Assembly (NCBI GenBank): GCA_017541265.1
Contig: JAFXZK010000002.1
Coordinates: 1 to 42,505 of the forward strand
Length of the DNA stretch: 42,505 nucleotides
Direction of reading: 5' to 3'
Source: Bacteroidaceae bacterium
GTDB lineage: Bacteria; Bacteroidota; Bacteroidia; Bacteroidales; Bacteroidaceae
Of this stretch, positions 8,901 through 15,686 are shown piece after piece. Under the pieces are notes generated by a model. The model was not told the origin of the DNA. It did not search any database and saw only the letters and a list, made by a program, of their open reading frames with translations. Both the position numbers and the translations under genes were made by a program. Position 1 is the stretch's first letter, and each line of letters begins with the position of its first letter.

Positions 8901-11900
8901 TGAATCCCGTGATACCGAAAATGACTTGACAGTGCCTTATCCCCTCAGTCACGCGCAAACAGGTGTTTATTTTGAGTGCATGAAGAATCCCACTTCGACG
9001 CTGTATAACATCCCGATGCGTGCGCGTCTGCCGTTGGAGATTGATGATGAAGCATTGCGTGCGGCGGTCACACAAGTGGTGAATAATCACCCCGAACTGT
9101 TTGTACATTTCCGCACCAACGACACTGGCGTAGAGCAAGTGGTTGATAATAGTTTAGAGTTTAGAGTTGAGAGTTTAGAGAAGAAAGAAGATGAACTTGA
9201 TGCTTTCCGTGCCGAGTTCGTGCGGCCGTTCAACTTGAGCAAGGACCTGCTGTGCCGGTTCAGCATTGTGCGTACGGAGCAGGCTTTGTACCTCTACTGC
9301 GACATGCACCACCTCGTTTGCGACGGTGCGTCGTATGATGTGTTCTTCAATGAACTTTGTACATTGCTCGACGGTGGCACTATCGACAAGGAGATGTGCA
9401 GTTATGCGCAGTTTGTGGCGGACGAACAGGCAGCGGAGAAGGGCGAGGAATACGCTGCAGCGAAGGATTTCTTCCATTCGCAGTTGGCACAAGTGGAAGG
9501 TGCGACAGAAGTCCCCGCTGACTTGACGAACCCGAAAGACGGTGAGATTGGTCAGGTCTATGCCCCGATGGATATCAAGGCCGCTGAAGCCTTGGCACAA
9601 AGGGCAGGCGTCACTCCGGCCGGTGCAACCCTCGCAGCAGTGTTCTACACCCTTGCGCGTTTTACGAACACGGATGATTTGTGTATCACCACCATCTCCA
9701 ATGGCCGCAGTAACCTCAAAATGGCGAACACTATCGGTATGATGGTGAACACGCTTGCGCTGAGCAGCAAGATAACAGACCAGACCGTCGAGGCTTTCGT
9801 CCGCGAGACGGGTGAGCATTTCGAGCAGACACTTGCACACGAGAACTACCCGTTTGCACAGGTTGCTGCTGACTACGACTTGACGGCAGAGATTATGTTT
9901 GCCTACGAACTTGGCGTGCTGTCTGAGTACAAAGTCAACAGTCAAGCGATTGCGACGGAGAACATGGAGCTGAACGTGCCGAAGTTCAAGATATCGTTCT
10001 ATATCATAGAGGTGCACGGTCAGCCGAGCGTTGCAATCGAGTACGACAACGGTCGGTATAGTCGTGAGTTGATGCAGTCGCTGGCACAATCGGTGAGCAA
10101 TGCCGTGAGTGCTTTTGCCGCTCAGCCGACAGCTGCTTTGCGTTCCGTCTCGCTGATGGACGAAGCGCAGACGAAACTGCTGGACAGCTTCAACGAGACG
10201 ACGGTTCCATACGACAACACGCAGACCATTCTCTCGCTCTTCAAGGCACAAGTCGCCAAGACCCCTGATGCGCTTGCGCTCGTCTTTCGTGACAAGCGGT
10301 TCACCTATCGCGAGGTGGATGAGATTTCCGACCGCATTGCCGCAGGTCTGCACCCCTCGACGAACGTGATTGCCATCAAGGTGCAGCGCAGCGAATGGAT
10401 GGTATTAGGCGCGCTAGCAGTCCTCAAAACCGGTTGTGCGTACCTGCCGCTCGATCCGAGTTATCCGGAAGAGCGACTTAGCTACATGCAGCAAGATGCC
10501 AACAGCTGTATGCTGCTGACGGAGAAAGAGCTCGAAGAGCTTCAGAGTAATCAGATTATTCAGAATAATCAGAATACTCTGAATGCTCTGAGTACTCTGA
10601 AGCCCTCGGACCTTTTCATCCTCCTCTACACTTCCGGTTCGACGGGCGTGCCGAAAGGTGTTATGCTGGAGCACGGAAACCTCGTGGCGTTCTGTCATTG
10701 GTATCAGCGGTATTACGACTTGCACACGGGACATAAAGTGGCGGCATACGCAAGCTTTGGTTTCGATGCCTGTATGATGGACCTCTATCCTGCGCTGACC
10801 TGCGGTGCGGCGGTGTATATCGTGCCGGAAGATCTGCGTCTGAACTTGCCTGAACTGGGTCGTTATTTCGATGCTGAAGGTATCACGCATTCGTTTATGA
10901 CGACGCAAATCGGGTACCAGTTTGCCACCAATGTCGAGTGTCATTCGCTCCAACATCTGTCGGTGGGCGGTGAAGCCCTCTCGGCACTCAATCCACCGAC
11001 GGATTATAAGATGTACAACGGATATGGTCCGACGGAGTGCACCATCTTCACGACCACCTATCTGCTGCAAGAATACGAACAGCATATCCCGATTGGTAAA
11101 CCGCTGGATAACCTGCAATTGTTCATCATGGATACCAACGGTCAGCGTCTGCCGTTCGGTGCTACGGGTGAGCTATGGGTAAGCGGCCCACAAGTGGGTC
11201 GGGGTTACCTGAACCTGCCCGAAAGGACTGCCGAGTCCTTCGTCACGCGCAACGGTCTCCGCTTCTATCGTACTGGCGATATCGTGCGTTATCTGCCGGA
11301 CGGCAATATCCAGTTCGTAGGTCGTCGGGACGGACAGGTGAAGATTCGCGGTTTCCGTATCGAACTCAAGGAGGTGGAAGCCGTGATTCGTCAGTTCGTA
11401 GGCATCAAGGATGCCACCGTTCAAGCTTTCGACTATCCGAATGGCGGTAAGTTCATTGCTGCTTATGTTGTTGGTGACCAGCAGATTGACGTAGCTGCGC
11501 TCAACGCTTTCATTCGCGAACGCAAACCGCCTTATATGGTGCCGTCAGCCACGATGCAGATTGACGTTATCCCGCTCAACCAGAACCAGAAAGTGAATAA
11601 ACGCGCTCTGCCTGCACCGAAGATTCAGGCCGACGACCACGACTACGTAGCACCTGCCAACGACACCGAGAAACTGTTTGCGGACATCTTCGCGTCGGTT
11701 CTCTCGCTTGATAGGGTAGGGGCAACGGACAATTTCTTCGAGCTGGGCGGTACGTCGCTCATGGTGACGCGCGTCATCATCGAAGCCGACAAAGCGGGTA
11801 AACATATCGCGTATGCCGACCTCTTTGCCCACACCACGCCGCGTGCGTTGGCGACCTTGGTGGACGGACAGAGTGCCGTAAACGAAAGTGAGACCGTGGA

Positions 11901-13098
11901 CCGCGAGATTACCGAGTTCGACTATACCGCTATCAACAAACTGCTGCAAGCTAACAGCCTCGAATCGTTCAAGGCAGGCGAGCGACAAGAGCTGGGCAAC
12001 GTCCTGCTCACCGGTGCAACTGGATACTTAGGAATACATGTGCTCAAAGAATTGATTGATTCCGACGCCAAGACCATCACCTGTCTCGTGCGCGGAAAGA
12101 GTCAGGAAGATGCCCAGCGACGTGTACGCAACCTGCTGTTCTACTATTTCAGCCGCCGTTTCGATGAGCTTTTCGGCACACGTATCTTTGTCGTTCAGGG
12201 CGATGTGACACAGGATATTGCAGCTGTGGCCGGCGATTTCGTCGCCGGCATTGATACAGTCATCAATTGCGCTGCAAACGTAAAGCATTTCTCGAAGGGT
12301 ACGGACATTGAGGATGTCAACATCGGCGGAGCACAGCGTTGTGTCGATTTCTGTTTGCAGACTGGTGCGGCACTCGTTCATGTATCGACGACTTCGACCG
12401 GTGGCGTATGGATTGGTGGCAACCTGCCGGCACCGGTACTCACGGAGCAGAACATCTGGTTCGGGCAGTATCTCGGCAACCAATACATGCACTCCAAGTT
12501 CCTCGCTGACCGTCTCATCCTTGATGCTGTGGCAACGAAGGGCCTCCGGGCAAAGATTATGCGAGTGGGCAACCTTGCGGCACGTAGCTACGACGGCGAG
12601 TTCCAGGTGAACTTCTCCACGAACAGCTATATGGGTCGTATCAAAATCTTCAACATGCTCGGCTGCTGTCCCTTCGACCAGTATGACCAGCCTACGGAGT
12701 TTTCGCCCATCAACGAGACCGCCCGCGCAATCGTCCTGCTCGCCACGACACCGAAGGAGTGTACCGTCTTCCAGCCGTATAGCACGCACACGCGCTTGTT
12801 AGGTAATGTGCTGCAGGTACTGGATAAGCTCGGCACGAAGATGCAGTTCGTGGAACCCGAAGCCTTCGGTATGGCAGTACAACAGGCGGCGTTAGACCCG
12901 ACCAAAGCGTCCTTGCTCACCACGATGCTCGCTTATCAGAACATCGCCCATGGGCAGCCGACGCAGATTGTGGACCGCAACAACGCCTACACCTCGCAAG
13001 TGCTCCTGCGACTTGGATTCCAATGGACCGAACCCGACAACGAGTATATCGGTCGTATGTTGACCGCCATCTCGCAATTAGGTTTCTTTGATGTATAA
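5971..13098 (+). CDS. Two-module non-ribosomal peptide synthetase with terminal reductase (C-A-T-C-A-T-R)
   Basis: 2375 residues from the ATG at 5971 (an in-frame TTG lies 9 bases upstream). Domain order: condensation 1 (HHxxxDG at 130-136), adenylation 1 (YTSGTTGTPKG ~550-560, YGPTE 682-686, YRTGD to D767, A10 lysine K871), carrier 1 (atypical VGLSS, Ser927), condensation 2 (HHLVCDG 1113-1119), adenylation 2 (YTSGSTGVPKG from ~1553, YGPTE 1685-1689, K1874), carrier 2 (LGGTS, Ser1929) and a thioester reductase (TGATGYLG 2014-2021; Tyr2172/Lys2176). The product should be a dipeptide released as an aldehyde or alcohol; amino-aldehydes of this kind can cyclise to pyrazinones. My hand alignment gives pocket residues D-A-H-F-G-G-G-V-Y for A1 and D-A-M-F-S-G-G-I-F for A2; the Asp fits alpha-amino acids, but the substrates are not assigned. 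The leading condensation domain suggests an acylated or modified first residue. A1 has a very short segment before the YTSGTTG loop. No phosphopantetheinyl transferase lies nearby. Confidence 0.93.
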   Translation: MRSPLSQAQAGVYYACETTVSDEYNYQNTVLFTLPEDADLVRLQQAVQGALCAHPYLGSRVVVNEEGVPEIESADEGAEFRVERLEVTEEEWKAVQKTFSQTMDVHGEKLYRTEIYSVKGGKSYLYIDLHHVLTDGFSLTLLLREIERVYNGKKPAGEMMDGVAIANEEAAQRADETLMSEAREWYAKTFCDAADTDSLPIPEAIAESKESKVESRYQFFPLSVSKEEVQAIVKRFDTKESVIMQTAFAQLLATYSAEEKASYCTAFWGRTDRRTLGAITMMVHTLPVFMQTKADTPIAEMLRGMEEQLQLTQKYQYYAYPDAVRDLGLNNQVMFVYQGSVLNDKRGLCLGGTMAAYTDLRRPTPGWKLSAELFETADQYALKLGYSTVDYSEAFLNQLAEAYSMILRSMVTAERVCELEYCSESQLKWLDARNPKDPKASEGSLIARFKQHVAEQPNAICVVAGDKRLTYAEVDKLSDTLDPQYTERCGEHVIGYSVPRNEQMIIVPLAIAKAGMTALPLDSSYPAERLDYMRADAAQYEGGDAFILLYTSGTTGTPKGVMLSEQNILTFCDFHAKHIGLTSESRYATYAGYGFDAFMHDLWGCLIAGAAMYVIGDDIRFDLDAIHEFILREQITHIFMTTQVATQLVQNFPDIPCLQHLGTGGEKLMSLEPPTYRLLNGYGPTESTVYVCSYWVEKKEPNIPIGHSNDTAQLFIVNKYGKRVPWGAAGELLVAGPQVGLGYLNQPQKTADVFVEWDGKHVYRTGDIVRYRYDGEIEFVGRKDGQVKIRGFRIELKEVEAVIRQFEGIKDATVQAFDYPSGGKFIAAYIVSDQKVDIQALNAFIMDQKPPYMVPAVTMQIDAIPLNQNQKVNKRALPEPKAQTDDTLKEAAPLNVLEEQLADIVADIVNNHDFGITTDLRYVGLSSISAIKLATQVYKRFGVQLDAKLLVKGANIQTIENEILKAMLGGNRDTVIPESRDTENDLTVPYPLSHAQTGVYFECMKNPTSTLYNIPMRARLPLEIDDEALRAAVTQVVNNHPELFVHFRTNDTGVEQVVDNSLEFRVESLEKKEDELDAFRAEFVRPFNLSKDLLCRFSIVRTEQALYLYCDMHHLVCDGASYDVFFNELCTLLDGGTIDKEMCSYAQFVADEQAAEKGEEYAAAKDFFHSQLAQVEGATEVPADLTNPKDGEIGQVYAPMDIKAAEALAQRAGVTPAGATLAAVFYTLARFTNTDDLCITTISNGRSNLKMANTIGMMVNTLALSSKITDQTVEAFVRETGEHFEQTLAHENYPFAQVAADYDLTAEIMFAYELGVLSEYKVNSQAIATENMELNVPKFKISFYIIEVHGQPSVAIEYDNGRYSRELMQSLAQSVSNAVSAFAAQPTAALRSVSLMDEAQTKLLDSFNETTVPYDNTQTILSLFKAQVAKTPDALALVFRDKRFTYREVDEISDRIAAGLHPSTNVIAIKVQRSEWMVLGALAVLKTGCAYLPLDPSYPEERLSYMQQDANSCMLLTEKELEELQSNQIIQNNQNTLNALSTLKPSDLFILLYTSGSTGVPKGVMLEHGNLVAFCHWYQRYYDLHTGHKVAAYASFGFDACMMDLYPALTCGAAVYIVPEDLRLNLPELGRYFDAEGITHSFMTTQIGYQFATNVECHSLQHLSVGGEALSALNPPTDYKMYNGYGPTECTIFTTTYLLQEYEQHIPIGKPLDNLQLFIMDTNGQRLPFGATGELWVSGPQVGRGYLNLPERTAESFVTRNGLRFYRTGDIVRYLPDGNIQFVGRRDGQVKIRGFRIELKEVEAVIRQFVGIKDATVQAFDYPNGGKFIAAYVVGDQQIDVAALNAFIRERKPPYMVPSATMQIDVIPLNQNQKVNKRALPAPKIQADDHDYVAPANDTEKLFADIFASVLSLDRVGATDNFFELGGTSLMVTRVIIEADKAGKHIAYADLFAHTTPRALATLVDGQSAVNESETVDREITEFDYTAINKLLQANSLESFKAGERQELGNVLLTGATGYLGIHVLKELIDSDAKTITCLVRGKSQEDAQRRVRNLLFYYFSRRFDELFGTRIFVVQGDVTQDIAAVAGDFVAGIDTVINCAANVKHFSKGTDIEDVNIGGAQRCVDFCLQTGAALVHVSTTSTGGVWIGGNLPAPVLTEQNIWFGQYLGNQYMHSKFLADRLILDAVATKGLRAKIMRVGNLAARSYDGEFQVNFSTNSYMGRIKIFNMLGCCPFDQYDQPTEFSPINETARAIVLLATTPKECTVFQPYSTHTRLLGNVLQVLDKLGTKMQFVEPEAFGMAVQQAALDPTKASLLTTMLAYQNIAHGQPTQIVDRNNAYTSQVLLRLGFQWTEPDNEYIGRMLTAISQLGFFDV
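6205..6615 (+). repeat. Two in-frame simple-sequence tracts in condensation domain 1
   Basis: Tracts at 6205-6238 (gagttgagagattagaggtg; FRVERLEVTE) and 6590-6615 (aaagtaaagaatcgaaagtc; ESKESKVESR) are low-complexity G/A-rich insert-like segments between conserved motifs. Confidence 0.5.
8313..8614 (+). repeat. Duplicated adenylation C-terminal subdomain, copy 1
   Basis: About 300 bases from RKDGQVKIRGFRIELKEV to the A10 motif closely match 11322-11623, at protein and largely at DNA level, at a 3009-base offset. The remaining parts of the two adenylation domains are much more divergent. Confidence 0.75.
9148..9190 (+). repeat. In-frame TTTAGAG tract in condensation domain 2
   Basis: agtttagagtttagagttg and continuing repeats encode NSLEFRVESLEKKED between conserved parts of the domain. 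The unit is the same as in the tracts at 6205-6238 and 5015-5055. Confidence 0.6.
10541..10602 (+). repeat. In-frame CAGAATAATCAGA/CTCTGAA tract in adenylation domain 2
   Basis: Short direct and inverted repeats (cagaataatcagaatactc, then ctctgaatgctctgagtac) encode QSNQIIQNNQNTLNALSTLK. This replaces the usually longer segment just before the YTSGSTG loop. Confidence 0.6.
11322..11623 (+). repeat. Duplicated adenylation C-terminal subdomain, copy 2
   Basis: Partner of 8313-8614. Both encode near-identical residues, including IRGFRIELKEVEAVIRQF and NQNQKVNKRALP. Confidence 0.75.
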
Positions 13099-13131
13099 TG
13101 AACTAAAATGATTATCCGCTGTCGCACCTAT

Positions 13132-13219
13132 CTCCATAAGTCCCTGTACTTATCTCCATAAGTCCCTGTACTTATTGCCATAAGTACACGTTCTTATCGC
13201 CATAAGTACAGGGACTTGT
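13132..13219. repeat. 22-bp tandem repeat array (locus 2), partly palindromic
   Basis: Four units of 22 bp start at 13132, 13154, 13176 and 13198 with core ccataagtccctgtactta; the last two are diverged. Each unit contains an ataagt...acttat dyad, and the first and last units can pair as long inverted arms. It lies just downstream of the NRPS. Confidence 0.85.
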
Positions 13220-13279
13220 TGTGCTATCTGCCAGACATCTGGGAATCAGGCGCTTCCATAAGGCGTCCTGTCGTCCATT

Positions 13280-13354
13280 TGGGGATGCTCTAACACCCTC
13301 CGCCTGCGCCTGAGCGTGTATATCAATAATGGCCGTTCTATCGTGATTGAGTGA
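13280..13354 (+). pseudogene. Remnant of a surface-protein C-terminal tail
   Basis: The last codons before a TGA at 13352-13354 read SVYINNGRSIVIE, which matches the GVYIYNGKKLVIK tail of the first gene in this window. The matching upstream tail sequence (ccctccgcc... resembling KPSA) is in another frame, so the copy seems frameshifted. No start or body remains. Probably a decayed gene end, or a tail left after a rearrangement. Confidence 0.4.
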
Positions 13355-13362
13355 GTAAAAAA

Positions 13363-13425
13363 CTACCAATCTTGTCTGGAAACCTACCAATCTTGTCTGA
13401 AAACCTACCAATCTTGTCTGCAGAC
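13363..13425. repeat. 21-bp tandem repeat array (locus 3)
   Basis: Three units of 21 bp (13363, 13384, 13405) share ctaccaatcttgtctg and differ only in the last bases. It is unrelated in sequence to locus 2, 144 bases upstream. Confidence 0.85.
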
Positions 13426-13575
13426 TGAAAATAATGCCTGGACCTTGAGGGTACAGGTGTTTTTTTTGACCAATAGCTCATTTTGCAGGCTGAAACCGCC
13501 CTCAAAGTCCGAAGACAACAGGCATTTCAGAAAATCAAGCTACCTTCAGGCAACAATCGACGGTTAAAATCTCTC

Positions 13576-13596
13576 TATAGCTCATTTTGAGCTATA
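13576..13596. repeat. Perfect 9-bp inverted repeat
   Basis: tatagctca and tgagctata are separated by ttt. A partial copy (tagctcattttg) lies about 100 bases upstream. It could be an operator or small hairpin ahead of the small-peptide promoter. The rest of 13426-13575 shows nothing recognisable. Confidence 0.5.
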
Positions 13597-13627
13597 CGCC
13601 GAATATTCACTTGCGAAAGTTCAGTAA

Positions 13628-13635
13628 TAACTTTG
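13628..13635 (+). promoter_or_regulatory. Possible -7 element for the small peptide gene
   Basis: TAACTTTG matches the Bacteroidetes -7 consensus TAnnTTTG and lies 45 bases before the ATG at 13681. No good TTTG is seen at the usual ~20-base spacing upstream. A GGGACGGG/CCCCGTTCC hairpin (13638-13659) follows in the predicted leader. Confidence 0.4.
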
Positions 13636-13680
13636 TAGGGACGGGTTTTGCCCCGTTCCTGCATTAAAGCAACAAATAAT

Positions 13681-13893
13681 ATGAAAAAGAACGATTACAA
13701 GAATCCCAATATGCTTGTTGTGGAGATTCAACAGAGACAATTTCTGGCAGCAAGTGGCAACCCCGTTGTACCTGGAAGCGGTGACAACCCCGAAGATAAC
13801 CCTGGAGGCGGTAATATCCGTGAATATAGCGGCGGAACAGGCGATGACGGCTCCAATTCCAGCGCCGGCAGCGTATGGAACGGTGAATGGTAA
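13681..13893 (+). CDS. Small peptide with N-terminal LAAS motif, Gly/Asn/Ser-rich tail
   Basis: 70 residues from the ATG at 13681; the frame is open upstream only through a TTG. The first ~25 residues (MKKNDYKNPNMLVVEIQQRQFLAAS) share the pattern basic start - P - hydrophobic V(V)E - Q - (M/F)LAAS with the second small protein at 35974-36129. The rest is Gly/Pro/Asn/Ser-rich, acidic and apparently disordered, ending VWNGEW. There is no signal peptide or membrane segment. Such short proteins are common in Prevotella-like genomes, but I know no assigned function. A precursor peptide is one possibility; no modifying enzyme is adjacent apart from the NRPS upstream, which does not need a precursor. 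Confidence 0.65.
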   Translation: MKKNDYKNPNMLVVEIQQRQFLAASGNPVVPGSGDNPEDNPGGGNIREYSGGTGDDGSNSSAGSVWNGEW

Positions 13894-13921
13894 GGCCTTT
13901 TGACCCTTTTGGCACATATTT

Positions 13922-13956
13922 CTCCCTTATCTCTTGCAGGTGAGGGAGATTTTTTG
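13922..13956 (+). terminator. Probable intrinsic terminator after the small peptide gene
   Basis: ctccctta pairs with tgagggag (one G-T pair) around a ~10-base loop and is followed by a run of T. It lies 29 bases after the stop and overlaps the upstream part of the next promoter. Confidence 0.6.
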
Positions 13957-13964
13957 TAATTTTG
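13934..13964 (+). promoter_or_regulatory. Bacteroidetes promoter for the FKBP/GH97 operon
   Basis: The -7 element TAATTTTG (13957-13964) is preceded by TTG (13934-13936) with 20 bases between. The predicted start is ~40 bases before the ATG at 14014. Confidence 0.6.
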
Positions 13965-13977
13965 CGGCGCGAAATAA

Positions 13978-14013
13978 AACAGTAAATAGTAAATTGTCAA
14001 ATTGTAAATTTAC
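13978..14013 (+). repeat. TAAATTGTAAATT simple repeat in a leader
   Basis: Degenerate repeats of aaatagtaaattgtcaaatt directly precede the first FKBP start codon. The same type precedes the small peptide at 35974 and lies upstream of ssb at 37867-37904. Confidence 0.65.
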
Positions 14014-14601
14014 ATGGTAGATAAAATCAGCTATGCTCTGGGGCTTGGCATCGGTCAGCAGATTAAGAGCATGAACATAGAGAACTTCAGCATCGAGGAC
14101 TTTACGAAGAGCATTGCGGATGTGCTTGAGGGCAAGCCGACAGCGTTCTCTGCACGCGAGGCACAGATGATGCTGCAAGAGTATTTCACGAAGAAGCAAA
14201 AAGAGGAAGCTCAGGCACATATTGCTGAGGGCAAGGCCTACCTTGATGCAAATGCCAAGAAAGCTGGCGTCGTCGTAACGAAGAGCGGCTTGCAGTATGA
14301 GGTTTTGCAGGAAGGCACGGGCAAGAGTCCAAAGGCAACCGATACGGTTCGCTGCCATTATGAAGGACGTCTGCTCGACGGCACAATCTTCGACAGCAGC
14401 TACAAGCGCGGCGAACCTGCCGACTTCGGACTGAACCAGGTCATTCCCGGCTGGACGGAGGGTGTGCAGCTGATGAAGGAGGGTGCGAAGTTCCGCTTCA
14501 CCATCCCTTATCTGCTGGCCTACGGAGAGCAAGGCGCCGGCGCAAGCATTCCACCATTCAGCACGCTCATCTTCGACGTAGAACTCGTCAAAGTGCTTTG
14601 A
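14014..14601 (+). CDS. FKBP-type peptidyl-prolyl isomerase, cytoplasmic, Mip/FkpA-like
   Basis: 195 residues without a signal peptide. The N-terminal ~80 residues (YALGLGIGQQIKS ...) form the helical dimerisation region of Mip/FkpA-like proteins. The FKBP domain occupies ~95-195, with VRCHYEGRLLDGTIFDSSY, NQVIPGWTEGVQLM and PYLLAYGEQGAG, so the key Tyr, Phe-Asp, Val-Ile and Trp positions of the prolyl pocket are present. It is the first of three consecutive FKBP genes and probably assists folding in the cytoplasm, while the next two act outside it. A promoter lies upstream. Confidence 0.9.
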   Translation: MVDKISYALGLGIGQQIKSMNIENFSIEDFTKSIADVLEGKPTAFSAREAQMMLQEYFTKKQKEEAQAHIAEGKAYLDANAKKAGVVVTKSGLQYEVLQEGTGKSPKATDTVRCHYEGRLLDGTIFDSSYKRGEPADFGLNQVIPGWTEGVQLMKEGAKFRFTIPYLLAYGEQGAGASIPPFSTLIFDVELVKVL

Positions 14602-14604
14602 AAA

Positions 14605-14646
14605 AACAATAACCAATAAACATTCAACAATAACCAATAAACATTC
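14605..14646 (+). repeat. Exact 21-bp tandem duplication
   Basis: aacaataaccaataaacatt plus c occurs twice head to tail between the first and second FKBP genes. Its period matches the 21-22-bp arrays elsewhere in the window. Confidence 0.9.
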
Positions 14647-14656
14647 AAAAAACATC

Positions 14657-15523
14657 ATGAAAAAGTTTTCAATTATTGCAGCCGTTGTACTGGCTGCTAT
14701 CATGGGAAGCTGCACAAACGGCACTCCCAAAGCTGACCTGAAGAACGACGTTGACACTCTGAGCTATGCTTTCGGTATGGCACAGACTCAAGGTCTGAAA
14801 GAGTATCTGACCATGCGCATGGACGTCGATACAACCTATATCGACGAGTTCATCAATGGCTTGAACGAAGCCGCCAATGCCGGTGACAACAAGAAAAAAG
14901 CTGCCTACTATGCAGGCCTGCAGATTGGTCAGCAGATTAGCCAACAAATGATTAAGGGCATTAACTACGAAATCTTCGGCGACGACAGCACACGCACCAT
15001 CAGCCTGAAGAACTTCATGGCTGGCTTTGTTTCCGGCACAACCGGCAAGAACGGCCTGATGACCGTCGAGGAAGCTTCGCAGACCGCACAGACAATGATT
15101 CAGAGCGTCAAGGCAAAGGTCATGGAAGAGAAGTACGGCGACTGGAAGAAGCAGTGCGAGGAATACATGGCCAACATTGCCAAGAAGGAAGGTATCAAGG
15201 AGCTTGGCGACGGTGTTTACTATGAGGTCATCACCGAGGGCAAGGGTGCCATTCCCTCCGACACCAGCCGCGTCAGCGTCAACTACGAGGGCAAGCTCCT
15301 CAACGACACCATCTTCGACAGCAGCTACAAGCGCAATGAGCCTGCCAAGTTCCGTTGCAACCAGGTAATCCCCGGCTGGACAAAGGCTCTGACCAACATG
15401 CCTGTCGGCTCTACATGGATGGTTTACATACCCCAGGAACAGGCTTACGGCGACCGCGACACGGGCAAGATTTCTCCTTTCTCCTGCCTCATCTTCAAGA
15501 TTGAACTGCTGGGAATAGAGTAA
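14657..15523 (+). CDS. FKBP-type peptidyl-prolyl isomerase, lipoprotein
   Basis: 288 residues starting with a lipoprotein signal (AAIMGSC, Cys19). A Mip-like helical region (YAFGMAQTQGLKEYL ... AAYYAGLQIGQQIS) spans ~35-170, and the FKBP domain fills ~185-288 (VNYEGKLLNDTIFDSSYKR, NQVIPGWTKALTNM, QEQAYGDRDTG). It is likely anchored in the inner or outer membrane, folding envelope proteins. The close likeness to the genes on either side indicates tandem duplication followed by separation of cellular location. Confidence 0.9.
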   Translation: MKKFSIIAAVVLAAIMGSCTNGTPKADLKNDVDTLSYAFGMAQTQGLKEYLTMRMDVDTTYIDEFINGLNEAANAGDNKKKAAYYAGLQIGQQISQQMIKGINYEIFGDDSTRTISLKNFMAGFVSGTTGKNGLMTVEEASQTAQTMIQSVKAKVMEEKYGDWKKQCEEYMANIAKKEGIKELGDGVYYEVITEGKGAIPSDTSRVSVNYEGKLLNDTIFDSSYKRNEPAKFRCNQVIPGWTKALTNMPVGSTWMVYIPQEQAYGDRDTGKISPFSCLIFKIELLGIE

Positions 15524-15526
15524 TTT

Positions 15527-15670
15527 GGAAGTAAAAGAAGTTAGAGGAAGTTAAAGAAGTTAAAGGACGATAGTTCTGCACCATAAACAAAGGCAGCATC
15601 CTAAAGGTATTGTCCTTTAACTTCCCAGTGAGCAAAGCGAACGATAATTTCTTTAACTTCTTTAACTCCC
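15527..15670. repeat. Inverted GAAGTTAAAG simple-sequence element
   Basis: Direct repeats of gaagttaaagaagttaaag at 15537-15567 face inverted copies (cctttaacttcc, ctttaacttctttaactcc) at 15612-15668, so the whole gap between FKBP genes 2 and 3 can fold on itself. Confidence 0.65.
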
Positions 15671-15686
15671 TGAAATAAGAGAACAA

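Noticed and set aside
13893-13921. RiPP cluster around the small peptide
   Set aside because: No radical SAM, YcaO, lanthipeptide or peptidase/transporter gene is adjacent; the NRPS upstream is template-independent.
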